The notes beneath the pieces are model-generated. The model was not told the origin of the DNA and did no database searches. It saw only the letters and a program-made list of their open reading frames with translations. The position numbers were made by a program, and so were the translations under genes. Positions 23,501 to 36,127 of a stretch of 64,000 bases of DNA are shown here, in pieces. The stretch comes from Cryptomeria japonica. Taxonomy: Eukaryota > Streptophyta > Pinopsida > Cupressales > Cupressaceae. Where the stretch lies: contig NC_081412.1 of assembly GCF_030272615.1 (NCBI RefSeq), positions 540,968,335 to 541,032,334 on the forward strand. Direction: 5' to 3'. Position 1 is the stretch's first letter. The number at the start of each line of letters is the position of its first letter.

Positions 23501-25765
23501 CTTGAAGAAGGAGCACCCTCATCATTCCCTTACTTCACATTTGGCGCAAATGTAGTAGACTTATCTAGAGGAGGAGTTACCTTATCTTTCTTAGCACTAT
23601 CATTTTTCTCACCACTACCAGTATCTATTACTATGACATCAAAAGAAAACATATAAATATATTGTATATTGAAATAATCTTCTAGTTCATCACCTAGAGG
23701 AGCATATTCTTCTCTCACTACTTCTCCCTCCTTCATCTCCTTCAATAATTTTTGCAGTTATCTCTTCGGTTTCACTCTGTACTTCCTCTTTATCCTCTTT
23801 TCTCATACTCATAATCATATTTACACTATGTTTTGACCTTAATTATTGTGCTTGGCTTTAAACCACTTTTGTTTTCTCATCTTTAGATAATGTTAGTCCA
23901 TTTTCTAATAGTAATTGTTCTCTCAATTTTTTATCAAGCTTTATAGCTTCATCTCTCTTCTTCATCAAATAATCTATAACAATCTCCAAAAGTTGGTAAA
24001 AAACATCACTCAAAGCTAGATTACATTTCATCGTATAAATACTACTTTTTTTCTCAATGATATCTTGATTTTACAAGGGCACATCTGGATTAGTTCAACT
24101 ATTTTCTCTAAAGATAAAAGGAATTATATTGCATTCAAAATTGCATCCAAACTAAAGATATCTCAATTACGTGAATGCAGAGGAGTGTTCCTTGATTTCT
24201 TTGGTTCCCCCTTTATTTTGTCTTTCCTCTTTGAGCTTCCTTATTCTTCACTTTTTTTTTTCTCTTCTCTTCAGCTCAAATGCCTTCATTTATTCTTCTT
24301 CTTCATCTTCTTCATCAATGTTAACCAATTTTATTCTTTCTATATTTTCTTGTTTATTTCTTGGTTTCTTCTTCTCGGTATGAGCCTCAAGTTGCTCCAA
24401 AATGGTAGCAATAGACCTCTTTCTACTTAGTAGAGATTGAAATTTTTTAGAAGGTGTAGGAAGTGTGGAAGTAGTAGTAGTAGATCTTCCAATTCTCCTA
24501 GGTGCTTGGGGTGATTGTGGGGCATCGAAATAAGTCCTGGATGCCTCAATAGAGCTATATTGTACACCCAATTTCTTCTCCAAATCTCCTTTCATCTGTT
24601 CAAACTTTTCATCTACCTTCTTCTTTATTAAACTATCTATTATTTCATCATAAGTGTCAAACCTTTTTGCATTAGGATATTTTAGCTTCTTGACAAATAT
24701 ATTTGCATAAGCCTCCCAATCAAGTCGAAAGACCTCATATGGAAAATTTGGGATCCAAGAGGTCCTAGGCTCAATAGCCCTTATGTAGCAGTTATCTTTA
24801 TCAACCATAAATGTGATCTCATATTTATATTTCTCTACTACTTCTGCATGTATTTTATACCACATATTCATCTCATCTTGAAAGGTTTTGAAAAAACCCT
24901 AATAAACAACACCACTAGCTTTTGCATCTAAAAGGATATGCATGTGATCTCTTTACTATGAACCTAGTGATACATCTTTTCTCCAAACAATATTTTTAAC
25001 TCTTGGTAATTCTCTTATGAAGTTAAACATTAAAAAATAATTAAGGAATCATACTGGAATGGGTACTTTGTCTCCTTGGTATTATGCAAATTCTACATCA
25101 TTTGTTTTTTTAGAAGCTCACATAGGTAAAAATATTTACCCTCTTTCACCATCTAATAATTGGTATGTATGGAAGTTGTAGAGGTGGAACCCTCTTTTTT
25201 GGTGAAGTAAACTTTATATGCAATACTCATAGAGGCATAGTAAACTCCCAAGTCAACAATGTCATCAATCGAAAGTACTCTCTTGTCAAACTTTGCTTTG
25301 GTTAACCTTGTAACCACATCATTCTTCATTGATTTTAATGTAGAGACTTCTGTGGTTGAACAAAGAACTGTTACTTCCCTTATAGCCTCATTAGTTATCA
25401 TGTAGGTATGGTCTAACCAAATGAATTTTTAATCAATATGACTCAATATAATTCATACCATCTATTCTTCCTAAAACATAAGAATACATATCCATGCATC
25501 TAATTTCTTATCTCCCAAATTGGCATATTTTGGTTTCAACATGTATTGGTCATCCAACAACTGCTCTTCTCTAATTTTTAATTTTTACATGATCATACTC
25601 ATCCAAGCAAGCATAAATATAAACACACACATCCTCAGTATGGATAAATTTGATGGGCACATGAGAAAATGCACCAACGGTGTCATTTGCAAAATATTTG
25701 TATGGTAACTTCTCAAAGATGGGTCATGGTTTGTCTGCAACATCTATAACCCTAGGAGTAGCCAT
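20585..25765 (-). pseudogene. Decayed long ORF 'Y' of unknown function, retroelement-associated
   Basis: Read on the minus strand, coding-like text starts MATPRVIDVADKP near 25765 and continues with changes of frame to about 20585. Open pieces are 25401-25153, 24871-24290 (193 codons, rich in Lys/Glu, ending in an acidic tail) and 23745-23530. In between, many TAG and TAA stops interrupt otherwise sensible text such as EKNVDLKDNLDVGERSFYSF and EMIEKLEKWGDMEEEFKALH. Long Lys/Glu/Leu-rich runs suggest coiled coils. If intact the protein would be about 1,700 residues. It follows a zinc-knuckle gag on the same strand. No catalytic motif was recognised and I do not know the function. Confidence 0.55.
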
Positions 25766-26197
25766 TATCAACCTCTAAACTTAGGGTTTACAAAATATAT
25801 AGAGCAATATCTACAAAATTCAATACCTAGGGTTTAAAAATGGATACGTGCATGCAAGCTCTCTTTTCTCCTTAGCTCCTCAATCACTATTGAATGCTTC
25901 AAATGAGGTTAAAAAATGACCAAGTGTTGCATATATACCTCTCCTCTCTATCGCATTATATTTTCTTTAGATTTAGCAACTTTTAACCCTTTTTCCATAA
26001 TGGGTATCTATCAAACATTCCACAATCCTTTGCAAGGAAAGAATTTGCTCCAAAAATGAGACTAATTGACTTAGCATCACTAAATCATCACACCCACATC
26101 ACCTTAGACCAATATTTTAAATATTTCAGCATTTTCCACTATAAGAGGTTTGAAAAGTTCTCAAATATAACTCCCCTTTAACCAATACCTTTTCTAT

Positions 26198-26617
26198 TTA
26201 GTTACTATAAGAACCATTTGCACCACCCTGAGGTACCGATTCATCCTTCACATCATTGTGTTTCTTTTCTTTTAACTTATTGACCCATATCTTTTCCCTC
26301 TCTTTCTTCATTTGAACTGGATCAACCTTATTTTGTGGAACATAAGACCTAACATCCTTTCCTTTGAAGAATGTAGCAATATGTCCTTGTTTATTGTAGT
26401 TATAACATATAATACCATGTTGTGAAGCATGTACATTCCCCATGTTAGATCTGCATTCAATAGCCTTATCACCAAATTTGTTGCATGTATAATAGTAACC
26501 ATCGAAAGATTGAGAATTCCTAGAATTGTTCATATTCATGAAACCATTCCTCATCATTCCACTTCTACATTCATTATCCTTATGACCATATTCTTTGTAA
26601 GCATAACATTAACCATT
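26198..26617 (-). pseudogene. gag-like fragment with three zinc-knuckle motifs (3' part, split by Gypsy D)
   Basis: In order on the minus strand are CYAYKEYGHKDNEC (about 26605-26560, second Cys lost), CNKFGDKAIEC and CYNYNKQGHIATFF (last Cys lost). Such CCHC knuckles bind nucleic acid in retroelement gag proteins. A Lys-rich tail follows and ends at 26198. The gene is cut at 26617 by Gypsy D; the missing 5' part is at 42698-43162, where a further knuckle lies in the same reading direction. Confidence 0.72.
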
Positions 26618-26622
26618 AAATG
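26618..26622 (+). repeat. Left target-site duplication of Gypsy D
   Basis: AAATG, identical to 42693-42697 on the other side of the element. Confidence 0.9.
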
Positions 26623-26761
26623 TGTAATGTCCTACAATTGTACCCCTTGCAATTTTTGACTATATTTGGGTCTTCACCTTAGTGTTTGCATCCCTCAGCC
26701 TGATCGGAGACTTGCATATGCTCATGCACATCAAAAACTCACTGCAAATCAACCTTGTGCT

Positions 26762-28179
26762 TGATGGTATGATGAATCAATAAGGATCCGATAAACTACT
26801 GAGAGGGGGGGGGGGGGGGGGGGTGAATAAGTAGATAGAAAACTGACATAAACTTTTCACCAAACAAAAACAACCTCTCAAGTCAAAACTCAAAACGGAC
26901 TGGTTCAAACACTGAACTACAAATTGCAATATCACTGTCAAGTAAACTGGTTGACTGTCATAACACAATAACAGTAAAACAACTCTGAAACTCACAAAAC
27001 CTTTTAACCAAAACATCTAAATACTTTACTTACGAAAGTAAAATCTCATTTCAGATTGCTATTGGTCATCATGTCATATCTAAGTGGATTTAGCTGTTAA
27101 GGAAATTAACCATATCAAACATAACCACAAAAACATTCACCACTTGACACAATGATTTTGATGTAGAAAACCAAATAGGAAAAACCACGGTGGGGATGAA
27201 TATCCACAAGTATTCTGAACTCTTCTGAAGTTTGCCTTGTTAGGAGCCAAGCCTGTTAAAGCTTTACAATAAGTCCTATTAAGAACAGATCCTATTAGGG
27301 ACCACCTAATTAAGGGATTGACTATAATGCCCTATTAGAAACAATACCCTGTTAGGAGTAACCTCGGTAGAGGATTTTAAATTCAAGCTAATGGATCACC
27401 TGGTTAGAGGATTTAGATAACACTAAGCTTGTTAGAGCTTACCCAGTTAAGGGATTTGATTGTTGTAATTGTTAGAGAACAATAGGGGTTTGCTGATCTA
27501 GTTAATAGCACTACTCTACTTAATCAGATCCTTTTCATGCTCCTATCTACCTTTACACATATTACAGATACATCATCTGGTTCGGCAACCAATCACTCTT
27601 ACATTCAACCAAAATTGCCAACACTACAACAAAACAACTCATTGACCTTATAAACAAAACAATAGGTCGGTAACACATCATAAACCTAAGATCTCATAGA
27701 GATTACAAACAAATCGGTTCAAGTATGACCGTTAGATATACATAGAAATCACTACACATCATTCAATACAACCTCGACCGCTCCTTGATCACCACTTTAT
27801 CGATCTCTGTAACTCATCACGCTGTTTCCATTACATGCAATGAACTTTCTCATTCCCAAGACAAAAACCATTATCTCTACATGCCAAAAACCATTTGAAA
27901 CTCTTCTCATACAACATGCATACGTGTCATAATCATTACCTCTCATCATTTAACCATAAACCAATACAACAGATTCACCAATCTTCATCGGTTAGAGTTT
28001 AGCATATCAACAGGTAGGGTTCACCAGTTGATCTCACTTCTTCTCTAGTAATATCAATTTCCTTCACAAGCTCTCCTACCATTTGCAAAACAACATTAAC
28101 ACAACATCATTACTGATTATAATTGACATCAATGACAACATAAAAGTTCATCAACGCAGTCTTCATGCAAATGCCAACA
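26762..28179 (-). repeat. 3' LTR of Copia A (full length)
   Basis: 1,418 bases. It contains a run of about 20 G at 26805-26823, a conserved LTR core (GAAAAACCACGGTGGGGATG, 27179-27198) and several copies of the phrase TTAAGGGATT or TTAGAGGATTT. It is about 570 bases longer than its partner because that partner carries a deletion. Confidence 0.88.
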
Positions 28180-28192
28180 ATCTCCCCCTTTG
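28180..28192 (-). other. Polypurine tract of Copia A
   Basis: CAAAGGGGGAGAT in element orientation directly precedes TGTTGGCAT of the 3' LTR. The same tract is found in Copia C and, slightly changed, in Copia B. Confidence 0.85.
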
Positions 28193-28543
28193 GCATTGAT
28201 GACAATACAAGTATCAATACCCTTGATTGCTATGATTGTGAATAGGAATCTTGGTTTACAATTACCATGTACTCTCCTTCAACTGAGTCTCCATGTCTTC
28301 AGCTAGTAACTAGCTATAGATCTTCTCTCTATCAATCATATGGTTCTTTTCCCCAATCATATAGTTCTTCTCCCCCTTTGACAATAATTCCAAAGTGAAA
28401 GTAAAACATGCAGTGTCATGCTGCACTGTTCTGCAACATCTACCTACAACTTGATGCTCCCCCTGTGGAATAACTCCACTCTACACCAATCCTGCTTCAA
28501 GATTGTTGAATTAGCTCTGGGACTGATGTATTCTACATCATGC

Positions 28544-29835
28544 TCAATTGACCTCATGTAGGGTCATAACCCCTAGCTGACCTCTAAGATACTCAAAATT
28601 AGTCTTAGGTAGAGAATTAGTAAAGATATCTACTAGCTGCTCCTTTGTAGATACATGCTCCAACAACACATCTTTACTCTGCACTTTCTCTTTGAAGAAA
28701 TGATATTTCAACTCAATATGCTTGGTTCTAGCATACAACACCGAGTTTTTTGAAATATTTATTGCACTGGTGTTATCCCATAAAATCTTTACAGGATCTG
28801 TAATCTTCAACCTGAATCATTCCAAAATGTGTTTCATCTAGATTTCCTGGGTACAATTCATATATGCTGCAACATACTCAGCTTTGACAATGGACTATGA
28901 TGTACAACTCTGCTTCTTGCTTCTCTATGAAACAAGTCTTCCTCCAAGAAAGAATGCACCACTGATTGTTCTCTTCCTATCATCAACATTATCTTCCCAG
29001 TTTACATCCATATAAACCTTCAAATCAAAGTTACCTGCATATGGATACCATAATCCATAGTCAATAGTACCTTTCAAATATTTGAATATCCTCTTGGCTG
29101 CTATCAAGTGTGTCTCCTTTGGATTCTTCTGAAATCTAGCAACCAAACCAACTGCATGAGCAATATCTGGTCTGCTATGAACAACATAATGCAGTTTCCC
29201 TATCATTGACCTGTACTCCTTTTCATCAACAAATGCGACATCATCCTCCTTAGACAATTTACAACTTGTAACCATTGGTGTCCCAACTGGTTACTGTCAT
29301 TCATTCCAAATGTCTTCAATACCTCTTTCACATATTTAGACTATGTGATAAAAATACCACTCTTCATCTACTGAATTTGCAAACCTATGAAGAATTTTAT
29401 CTCTCCCACTAGAAACATTTCAAATTCACTTTTCATTTCATTTTCAAAGTCATCACTCATGTCATCATTGCCCCCAAATATGATATCATCCATAAACACT
29501 TCACTAACCAGTATCTTATCTCCTTTAGATTTGAGATATATATTGTTGTCTTCACTGGTTCTCTGAAAACCTATCTTCATCAGGTGTGAATGTAGCCTTT
29601 CATACCATTCTCTTGGCACTTGCTTCAAAGCATATAGTGCCTTTTTCAATTTACACACCATATCTTTTGCATCAGTCAAATCATAACCATCTGTCTGCTC
29701 AATGTATACTTCTTCTTCCAGTATTCCATTCAGAAATGTTGACTTCACATCCATTTGATATACTTTGAATCCCTTATATGTTGCAAATTCAAGTAGAGTC
29801 CTAACACCTTCCAATCTATCAACTGGTGCAAATGT
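28544..29835 (-). pseudogene. Copia A pol, 3' part: reverse transcriptase and RNase H
   Basis: Minus-strand pieces are 29844-29368 (reverse transcriptase with [20 protein letters not shown] and VFMDDIIFGG, the YVDD-type active site), 29275-28925 (end of RT, with MIGKLHYVVHSRPDIAHAVG) and 28810-28544 (RNase H end, KEQLVDIFTNSLPK). Stops separate them. The 5' part of pol continues at 31341, beyond the inserted solo LTR. Confidence 0.85.
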
Positions 29836-31335
29836 TGTTGGCAATATTACATTATAAGGATATTGAGAAGGTTGTTGATGATTATGGACATAACTGATTA
29901 AAGATGTTTTACAATCTTGATATTATTATTTTGTCACTGATGTCAAGAAATTGATTTTCTAATTCAGTATGATGTTGCCATATCTTGAGAAATATGATAT
30001 GAAGATTATAAAGGAGTCGGTAAAGACACAGGAAAGAATATGATGAATAAGGGGATAAGTTATTCAATGGGCAACTCTATCAAGTTAGACAATGATGAGA
30101 TCTTGATGTTTTAGATTGTTTTAACATCATACATATGTTGTAAAATGTAAAGGTTAATACTATACTATGTTATCAAGCAAAGAACCTAGTTAGTAAACCC
30201 TAAGGAACCTAGTCGGTAAACCCTAAGGTTATCGTAGTCGGTTAATGAAGACAGAATGACTACTGAGTGAAGTTTAGTATTCACCGAGTTGTAACCGAGC
30301 TATAACATAATGCATTAAATGTTTACATGTGATATTTAATGAAAGAAGCTGATGAGATGGAGCGGATCAATGATTAGCAAGCCGTGGAAGAAGTTTGTTA
30401 AATGAATCTAAGGCAATGGAAAGTTGGCAAGAAGATCTACAACTCAGATTGAATTGCATTACCCTAACACAAGTTCCAAGGTGAATGTGCAAGTTCCAAG
30501 GCAGGGTAAAACATTTTCAGATTGAAAGATACAATGAACCTGAACAAGATTGAAGATTTGATGGCTATGATTGATCATGGGAAATGTGATCAAGGAGATT
30601 AAGTGGTTAGAAGATTGTTTATAAATAGGAAACTGTTGATAAATAATGTATGCAGGCAAGTGTATGCACAGGGATGCTACATAGTGATTACCGAGCACAG
30701 AAGCTTGAAGACCTGTTAGAATAACAGAGTATTGATGCCCAACAGATAGACAAGATTAGTTCTATGTCTAGATTGTATTGAACAAATAGGAATCTGCTTT
30801 AGCATTTTAGATGTGAAGTTGCAGATAGATTGTATTACTGTTATTTTGTGAAAGTGACAGGAAATCTCTTAACCGAGTGGACTTAACAGTCTTATATGTA
30901 AATCCTCTAACAAGGTGAAATTTTGATTGAGTGTTTGAAATCCTTTGACAAGGTCACTTCTAACAAAGTGAAGATCCTAACAGATCTGAGGGAAATCCCT
31001 TAACCGGGTCACATCTAGCAATGTGTTTGTAATCTTTAACAGGATTTGCTTTTAATCGAGCATACTCTAGAAGAGTATATTTCTTAGTGGGTCTGAAATC
31101 CCACAGTTGTTTTTCCCTATTTGGGTTTCCACGTTAAATCTGGTGTTATGAGGTTTATATTGTTCATATGCTTTTGAGTTTGCATGTTTGACAGTTTTTG
31201 GTTATATGACTGATATATATGTTACCAAGGTTGAATCTGATGTTTTTATGGATGATTAAGTTTGTATTATTCACCCCCCCCCTCTCATCTTGTTGGCTAT
31301 TGGATCTGTACTTATATTAAGTATCAGAACTATCA
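29836..31335 (+). mobile_element. Solo LTR of Copia family B, inserted in Copia A pol
   Basis: 1,500 bases that match the reverse complement of the LTRs of Copia B (53209-54674, 58661-60123), in plus orientation. It starts TGTTGGCAATATTAC and ends GTATCAGAACTATCA, with the C-run and CTCTCATCTTGTTGGCT near its end. Flanks AATGT (29831-29835) and AATTT (31336-31340) are the target-site duplication with one mismatch. Removing it with one flank copy rejoins the reading frame to GCAAATGTCTCACC, which matches the unbroken gene in Copia B (GCAAAAGTCTCACC at 56335). Confidence 0.88.
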
Positions 31336-31340
31336 AATTT

Positions 31341-34155
31341 CTCACCATAGTCTTCTCCTTCTTCCTATGCATAACCTTTGCATACCAATCTAGCTTTCTT
31401 TCTGACTACTACTCCATCTTCATTCAGTTTGTTCCTGAATACCCCTTTAGTACCTATCACATTTTTATTCACCGATCTGGGTACTAGAGTCCATGTACTA
31501 TTCTTATCAATCTGATCAAGCTCCTCCTCCATAGCTTTAAACCAATGATCATCTCCAAATTCTTCCTTAGAAGTTCTAGGCTCAATAGTGGAGATCATGC
31601 AAGAATTATCTTTGATTCTTCTTTTGGTTAACACTCCAACATCTTTATCTCCAATAATATGGCCAGGATTATGATTGAGTCTCACATACCTTGGAATAAC
31701 ATGATCATTACCTTTAGGTTCTTCTTCCTCACTATCATCCTCTTCTTCTGAATCTACCTGTTCTAGTTGAACTAGTACTACAACATTCACTTCATCAGCT
31801 TCTGGCTTCACCAGTTCTGGTTCCAAAATCAAAATGCAAGGTTCTTCATCCTTTTTCTCCTCACTAGTTTCTCCCGAGACTTTAGGATACTCATCCACTC
31901 AAACATCAACATTTTCAATGATTCTCAGTGTTTAGTTGTTATAACATTTGTAGGCCTTACTCTTGGTGGAGTAACAAAGAAATATGTCTTCATCACTTTT
32001 AGCCTCAAACTTACTAACATAGTCACCTCTCTTGATAAAACATTTACTGCCAAAAATCTTAAAATAACTAACATTAGGTGATCTACCATACCAATATTCA
32101 TAAGGAGTTTTATCCTTACCTCTCTTTACCAATATTCGGTTCACAGTGTAAACAACTGTGCTGATAGCCTCTCTCCAGAATTTTTTTGCTACTCCTCCTT
32201 TAATAAGCATCATTCTAGCAGCTTCAACAACTGATCAGTTGTTCCTCTCTACAATACCATTCTGCCGTGGTGTCCTCGGTGTAGAAAGAAGCCTCTTGAT
32301 TCCATTATCTTCACAATATCTAGTGAATTCCACTGAAGTAAATTCACCACCTTGATCAGTCCTCAGACACTTTATCTTCTTACCACTTTCCTTTCTAGCT
32401 AAGGCCCTGAATGCCTTGAACTTACTAAAGGCTTTTGTTTTGTCCTTTAAGAATGTGACCCACATCATTCTTGAGCAATCATCGGTGAAGATCATAAAAT
32501 ATTTGTCACCTTGAATACTCTTAGTTCTTATTGGTCCACGAAGATCTATATGAACCAAATCTAACAAATGTTCTGCTGAATAAAATTTACTCTTAATAGT
32601 TGAGGATGTCATCTTTCCTAATTGACATTCCTTACATAGAGCATTCATCAGTTTGTCCAACTGAGGCAAACCTCTTACTGACTTGGACTTACTGACCTTA
32701 ACAATGTTATCAAAATTTATATGACAAAATCTTTAATGCCAAAGCCAACTATCATCTACTTTAGCAATTAAATAGTTGTTGACTTTAGGATTCAGGTGAA
32801 ATAGGTTACCTTTTGTCTTCTTGTCGGTTGTAATCAATTCATCTTTGCTCCCATAGATTTTGTACATTCTATTATTGAATTCTAATGGATAACCTCTGTC
32901 ATTGAGTTGAGCTACACTTAGAAGATTGTGATTTAATCCTTCAATCCAGTAAACATCATCTGCATTGCTCTTTCCATTAAGAGAAATGGTTCACGTTCCT
33001 TTTACCATGCAGGGTGAGTCATTTCCAAATCTTACAACTCCTTCGTCAAATTCCTTCAAAGTAAGAAATTTTCTTTGGTCACCGGTCATGTGGTGTGAAC
33101 AACCACTATCATTGATCCAATCATTAGAACTATCCATGTGAGAAACTAATTCTTTCTGATAAGATTTATCCTCTTTAATGGCTACAAAGACAATGCCTTC
33201 ATTAGCATCTCCCTCAGATTCCTCATTAGTTATACCACCATCAATTGCAACGAGACAATCTCTTTTGCATTTTCCTTTGTACTTCTTGTACTTCTCACGC
33301 TTATGCTCATTGTCACCATTAGGATAGTTAGCAGCAATGTGTCCAATCTTGTTACATGCAAAACATTTCAAAGGTAATTTACCTTTGTACTTACTGGTAC
33401 CTCTGGGTAATTCCTTGGCCAACAATGCTTCAAGCTCAATCAAACTATCTTCATCATCAACTTCTCTGTTGGATCTAGATTCATAGTTGTGACTGATATC
33501 TCTACTTTTCCTCATAAGAGGGTTAGAAACTGAAGCTCTAAATGCAAAATTGGATTTCTAAACACTACCATCATAACCATTTAATTCAAATGTAGTAAGA
33601 TTACCAATGATGAAGTCAAGAGTTACCTTAGTTTTATCAATAGACTTTTGCTCCTGAATGGCTACAACTTGAATAGCGTAGACTGGTAGAAGGGTTATCA
33701 ACACCTTACTAATCTTTGTGGAATCATCCACCTTACCACCAACACTTTTGATCTCACCAACTATCTCTTTGATCCTCTAACCATACTGTTGTATATTCTC
33801 ACCTTCAGCCATCCGCATGTCATCAAAATTTCCTCTCAGACTCTCTTATTTGGAAATCTTCACATGCTCATCACCACTATAGATTTCTTCAAGTTTCTTC
33901 CATACTTCATAAGAAGTCTCCAGACCATGTCCACACCAACAAACTCTAAATCAAATAAAGAAATTCTTGATTATTTTCTTGTTGCTCTTTCTTTTGATCA
34001 TCAGTCATAGTCCCACTAGGTGCAACATATTGAGTACCAACATGTTCCCAGTATTGACTTCGTAGACTCTTGATATAAATTTTCATTCTATCACTCCATA
34101 TTCTATAGTTTTCCCTATTAAACTTCGGACCTTCTTTCTTCATCATGTTCTTCAA
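31341..34155 (-). pseudogene. Copia A gag, protease, integrase and start of reverse transcriptase
   Basis: In element order: gag start MKNMMKKEGPKFNRENYRIW (34155); zinc knuckle CFACNKIGHIAANY, last Cys lost (about 33365); protease motif INDSGCSHHM (about 33100), where one expects IDSG; integrase core at 32669-32235 with HIDLRGPI, DDCSRMMW, TDQGGEF and NGIVERNN; integrase C-terminal part 32213-31932; start of RT at 31898-31341 with NSTWTLVPR, KNVIGTK and [10 protein letters not shown]. The catalytic Asp-Asp-Glu of integrase is kept. Several stops and frameshifts separate the parts. Confidence 0.88.
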
Positions 34156-34202
34156 GATCTTTGCCTCAAGCTGTTAGGCTTAGACCTTAGAGGTCCTGAA
34201 AT

Positions 34203-34214
34203 GCTCTAATACCA
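34203..34214 (-). other. Primer binding site of Copia A
   Basis: TGGTATTAGAGC in element orientation, two bases after the 5' LTR end: an initiator tRNA-Met site with one change. Confidence 0.85.
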
Positions 34215-34216
34215 AT

Positions 34217-35058
34217 TGATGGTATGATGAATCAATAAGGATCCAGTAAACTACTGAGATTGGGGGGGCATGAATCAATAGATAGAAAACTAATATAAAC
34301 AATAAACTTGTTAGAGCTTACGTGCTTAAGGGATTTGATTGTTGTAATTGTTAGAGAACAACAAGGGTTTGCTGATTTGGTGAATAGTACTACTCTATTT
34401 GATTAGATCCTTTTCATGCTCCTATCTGCCTTTACACATACTGCAGATACATCATCTGGTTCGACAACCAGTCACTCTTACATTCAACCAAAATTTCCAA
34501 CACTACAACAAAATGACTCATCGACCTTATAAACAAAACAATAGGTCAGTAACACATGATAAACCTAAGATCTCATAGAGATTACAAACAAATCGGTTCA
34601 AGTATGAACGTTGGATTTACAGAGAAATCACTGAACATCATTCAAGACAACCTTGACCACTCCTTGATCACCGCTTCATCGATCTCTAGAACTCATTATG
34701 CAGTTTCCATTACATGCAATGAACTTTCTCATTCCCAAGACAAAAACCGTTATCTCTATCCGCCAAAAACCATTTAAAACTCTTCTCATACAACATGCAT
34801 ATGTGTCATAATCATTACCACTCATCATTTGATCATAAACCAATACGACCAATTCACCAAACTTCATCAGTTAGGGTTTGGCATATCAATAAGTAGGGTT
34901 TCCCTATTGATCTCACTTCTTCTCTAGTAATACTAGTTTCCTTCACAAGCTCTCCTATTAGTTGCAAAACAACATTAATACAACATCATTATCGGTTATA
35001 ATTGACATAAATGACAACATAAAAGTTTATCAATGCAATCTTCATGCAAATGCCAACA
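34217..35058 (-). repeat. 5' LTR of Copia A (internally deleted)
   Basis: 842 bases. It aligns to 26762-28179 at both ends, but about 570 bases are missing after AGATAGAAAACTAATATAAA (about 34278-34300). The missing part includes the conserved LTR core, so this copy probably lost its promoter after insertion. Confidence 0.85.
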
Positions 35059-36127
35059 ATGCTATGCCCACACCTTGATCCTACCCCAAAATAGGGCATG
35101 ACTAGGGCATGGCACCCTAGTCCTCACTGGGACCAAGGTGTGGCATTCTGGGATCCCTTATTTGGAGCCTCCATTGATCCTTTCCCCTTGGAACTAATTT
35201 AAATTTGAAGCAGGAATCCCCTCCTATGTCGACTCAATTCGGAAAATCAATCAATTAAACCTACTAGCAAGTATATAAGAGGGATTTCCCCTCTCATTTT
35301 CCATGATAAGAAAACCATCCATAACACACAAGAGGGCATCAACCATTCAAGAGATCAAGCATTCAAGAGTAATTAAGAATTTTCAGTCTTCCTTCAAGAT
35401 TTGGAGCAACAATAGAGGCAAGATTTCAAACATTGAAGAGGAGATCAACATTATATTTCATGAAACCCTAATTCCATGTGGAGGCAAGAAAAAATTCACA
35501 AGGAGGTATAAGCATCTGAATTTCATTCAATTCAACATCCCCTTAAAGAGGAGGATTGTCTTTTCATTTATAATATTTCAACCACTTGGTTAATTCCAAA
35601 ACTGGGGTTTGATACGAAGACAAACCCTTATTCCCAACACATTTCCCTTTCTTTTTGTGTGGAGGAAATAGGTGCGCAATTGTACTTCTAGAATTAAGCT
35701 TTATTCATAGAGACAGAAAAACCCTTTTTGACATGTGGAAAGTTTGGAGGACTAATAGGAGGGTGTCCCTATCCAAACACACGGTCCCTGCAACTTTTGC
35801 TAGATTTCGTAGAGCAGCTGCAAATCATCTCAAACTTCTTAGATCCAGGTGCACAGCTGAATCCTGAATCTGTAGCTCTCTGTTTCCACATACTTTTTCA
35901 ACACTTTGTCTTAATTCAATCAATCAATTTACAAAAGAGGATCAATTGCATTTAATACATTCTAATCTACTTAGTATTCAATCCACACATCAATTAGGAT
36001 TGGATCTAGTAGATTCATCCCCCTCTTTTGAATGTAAAGTCCCTCTCAAGCAAAAATTGGAGCCTAGTAAATTCCCTCTTCTTCCAAGTGGTAAATTGGC
36101 TAAGGTTCCCAAATTTTCCACTTTACA

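Larger units (their letters stand above)
26762..35058 (-). mobile_element. Copia LTR retrotransposon A, nested in the 5' LTR of Gypsy D
   Basis: The LTRs are 34217-35058 (5') and 26762-28179 (3') in minus orientation; both begin TGTTGGCAT and end ATACCATCA. The primer site TGGTATTAGAGC (34203-34214) sits two bases inside the 5' LTR, and the purine tract CAAAGGGGGAGAT abuts the 3' LTR at 28180-28192. The target-site duplication is GTGCT/ATGCT, and the unbroken LTR of Gypsy D at about 41620 still reads GTGCT. The coding region is complete in domain order but broken by stops and by a solo LTR. Confidence 0.9.
26623..36127 (+). repeat. 5' LTR of Gypsy D, split by Copia A
   Basis: The LTR consists of 26623-26761 and 35059-36127, about 1.2 kb when joined. 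It matches 41482-42692 throughout, for example CTATGCCCACACCTT, AACACACAAGAGG, TGGAGCAACAATAGAG and the end CCCAAATTTTCCACTTTACA. Confidence 0.88.
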
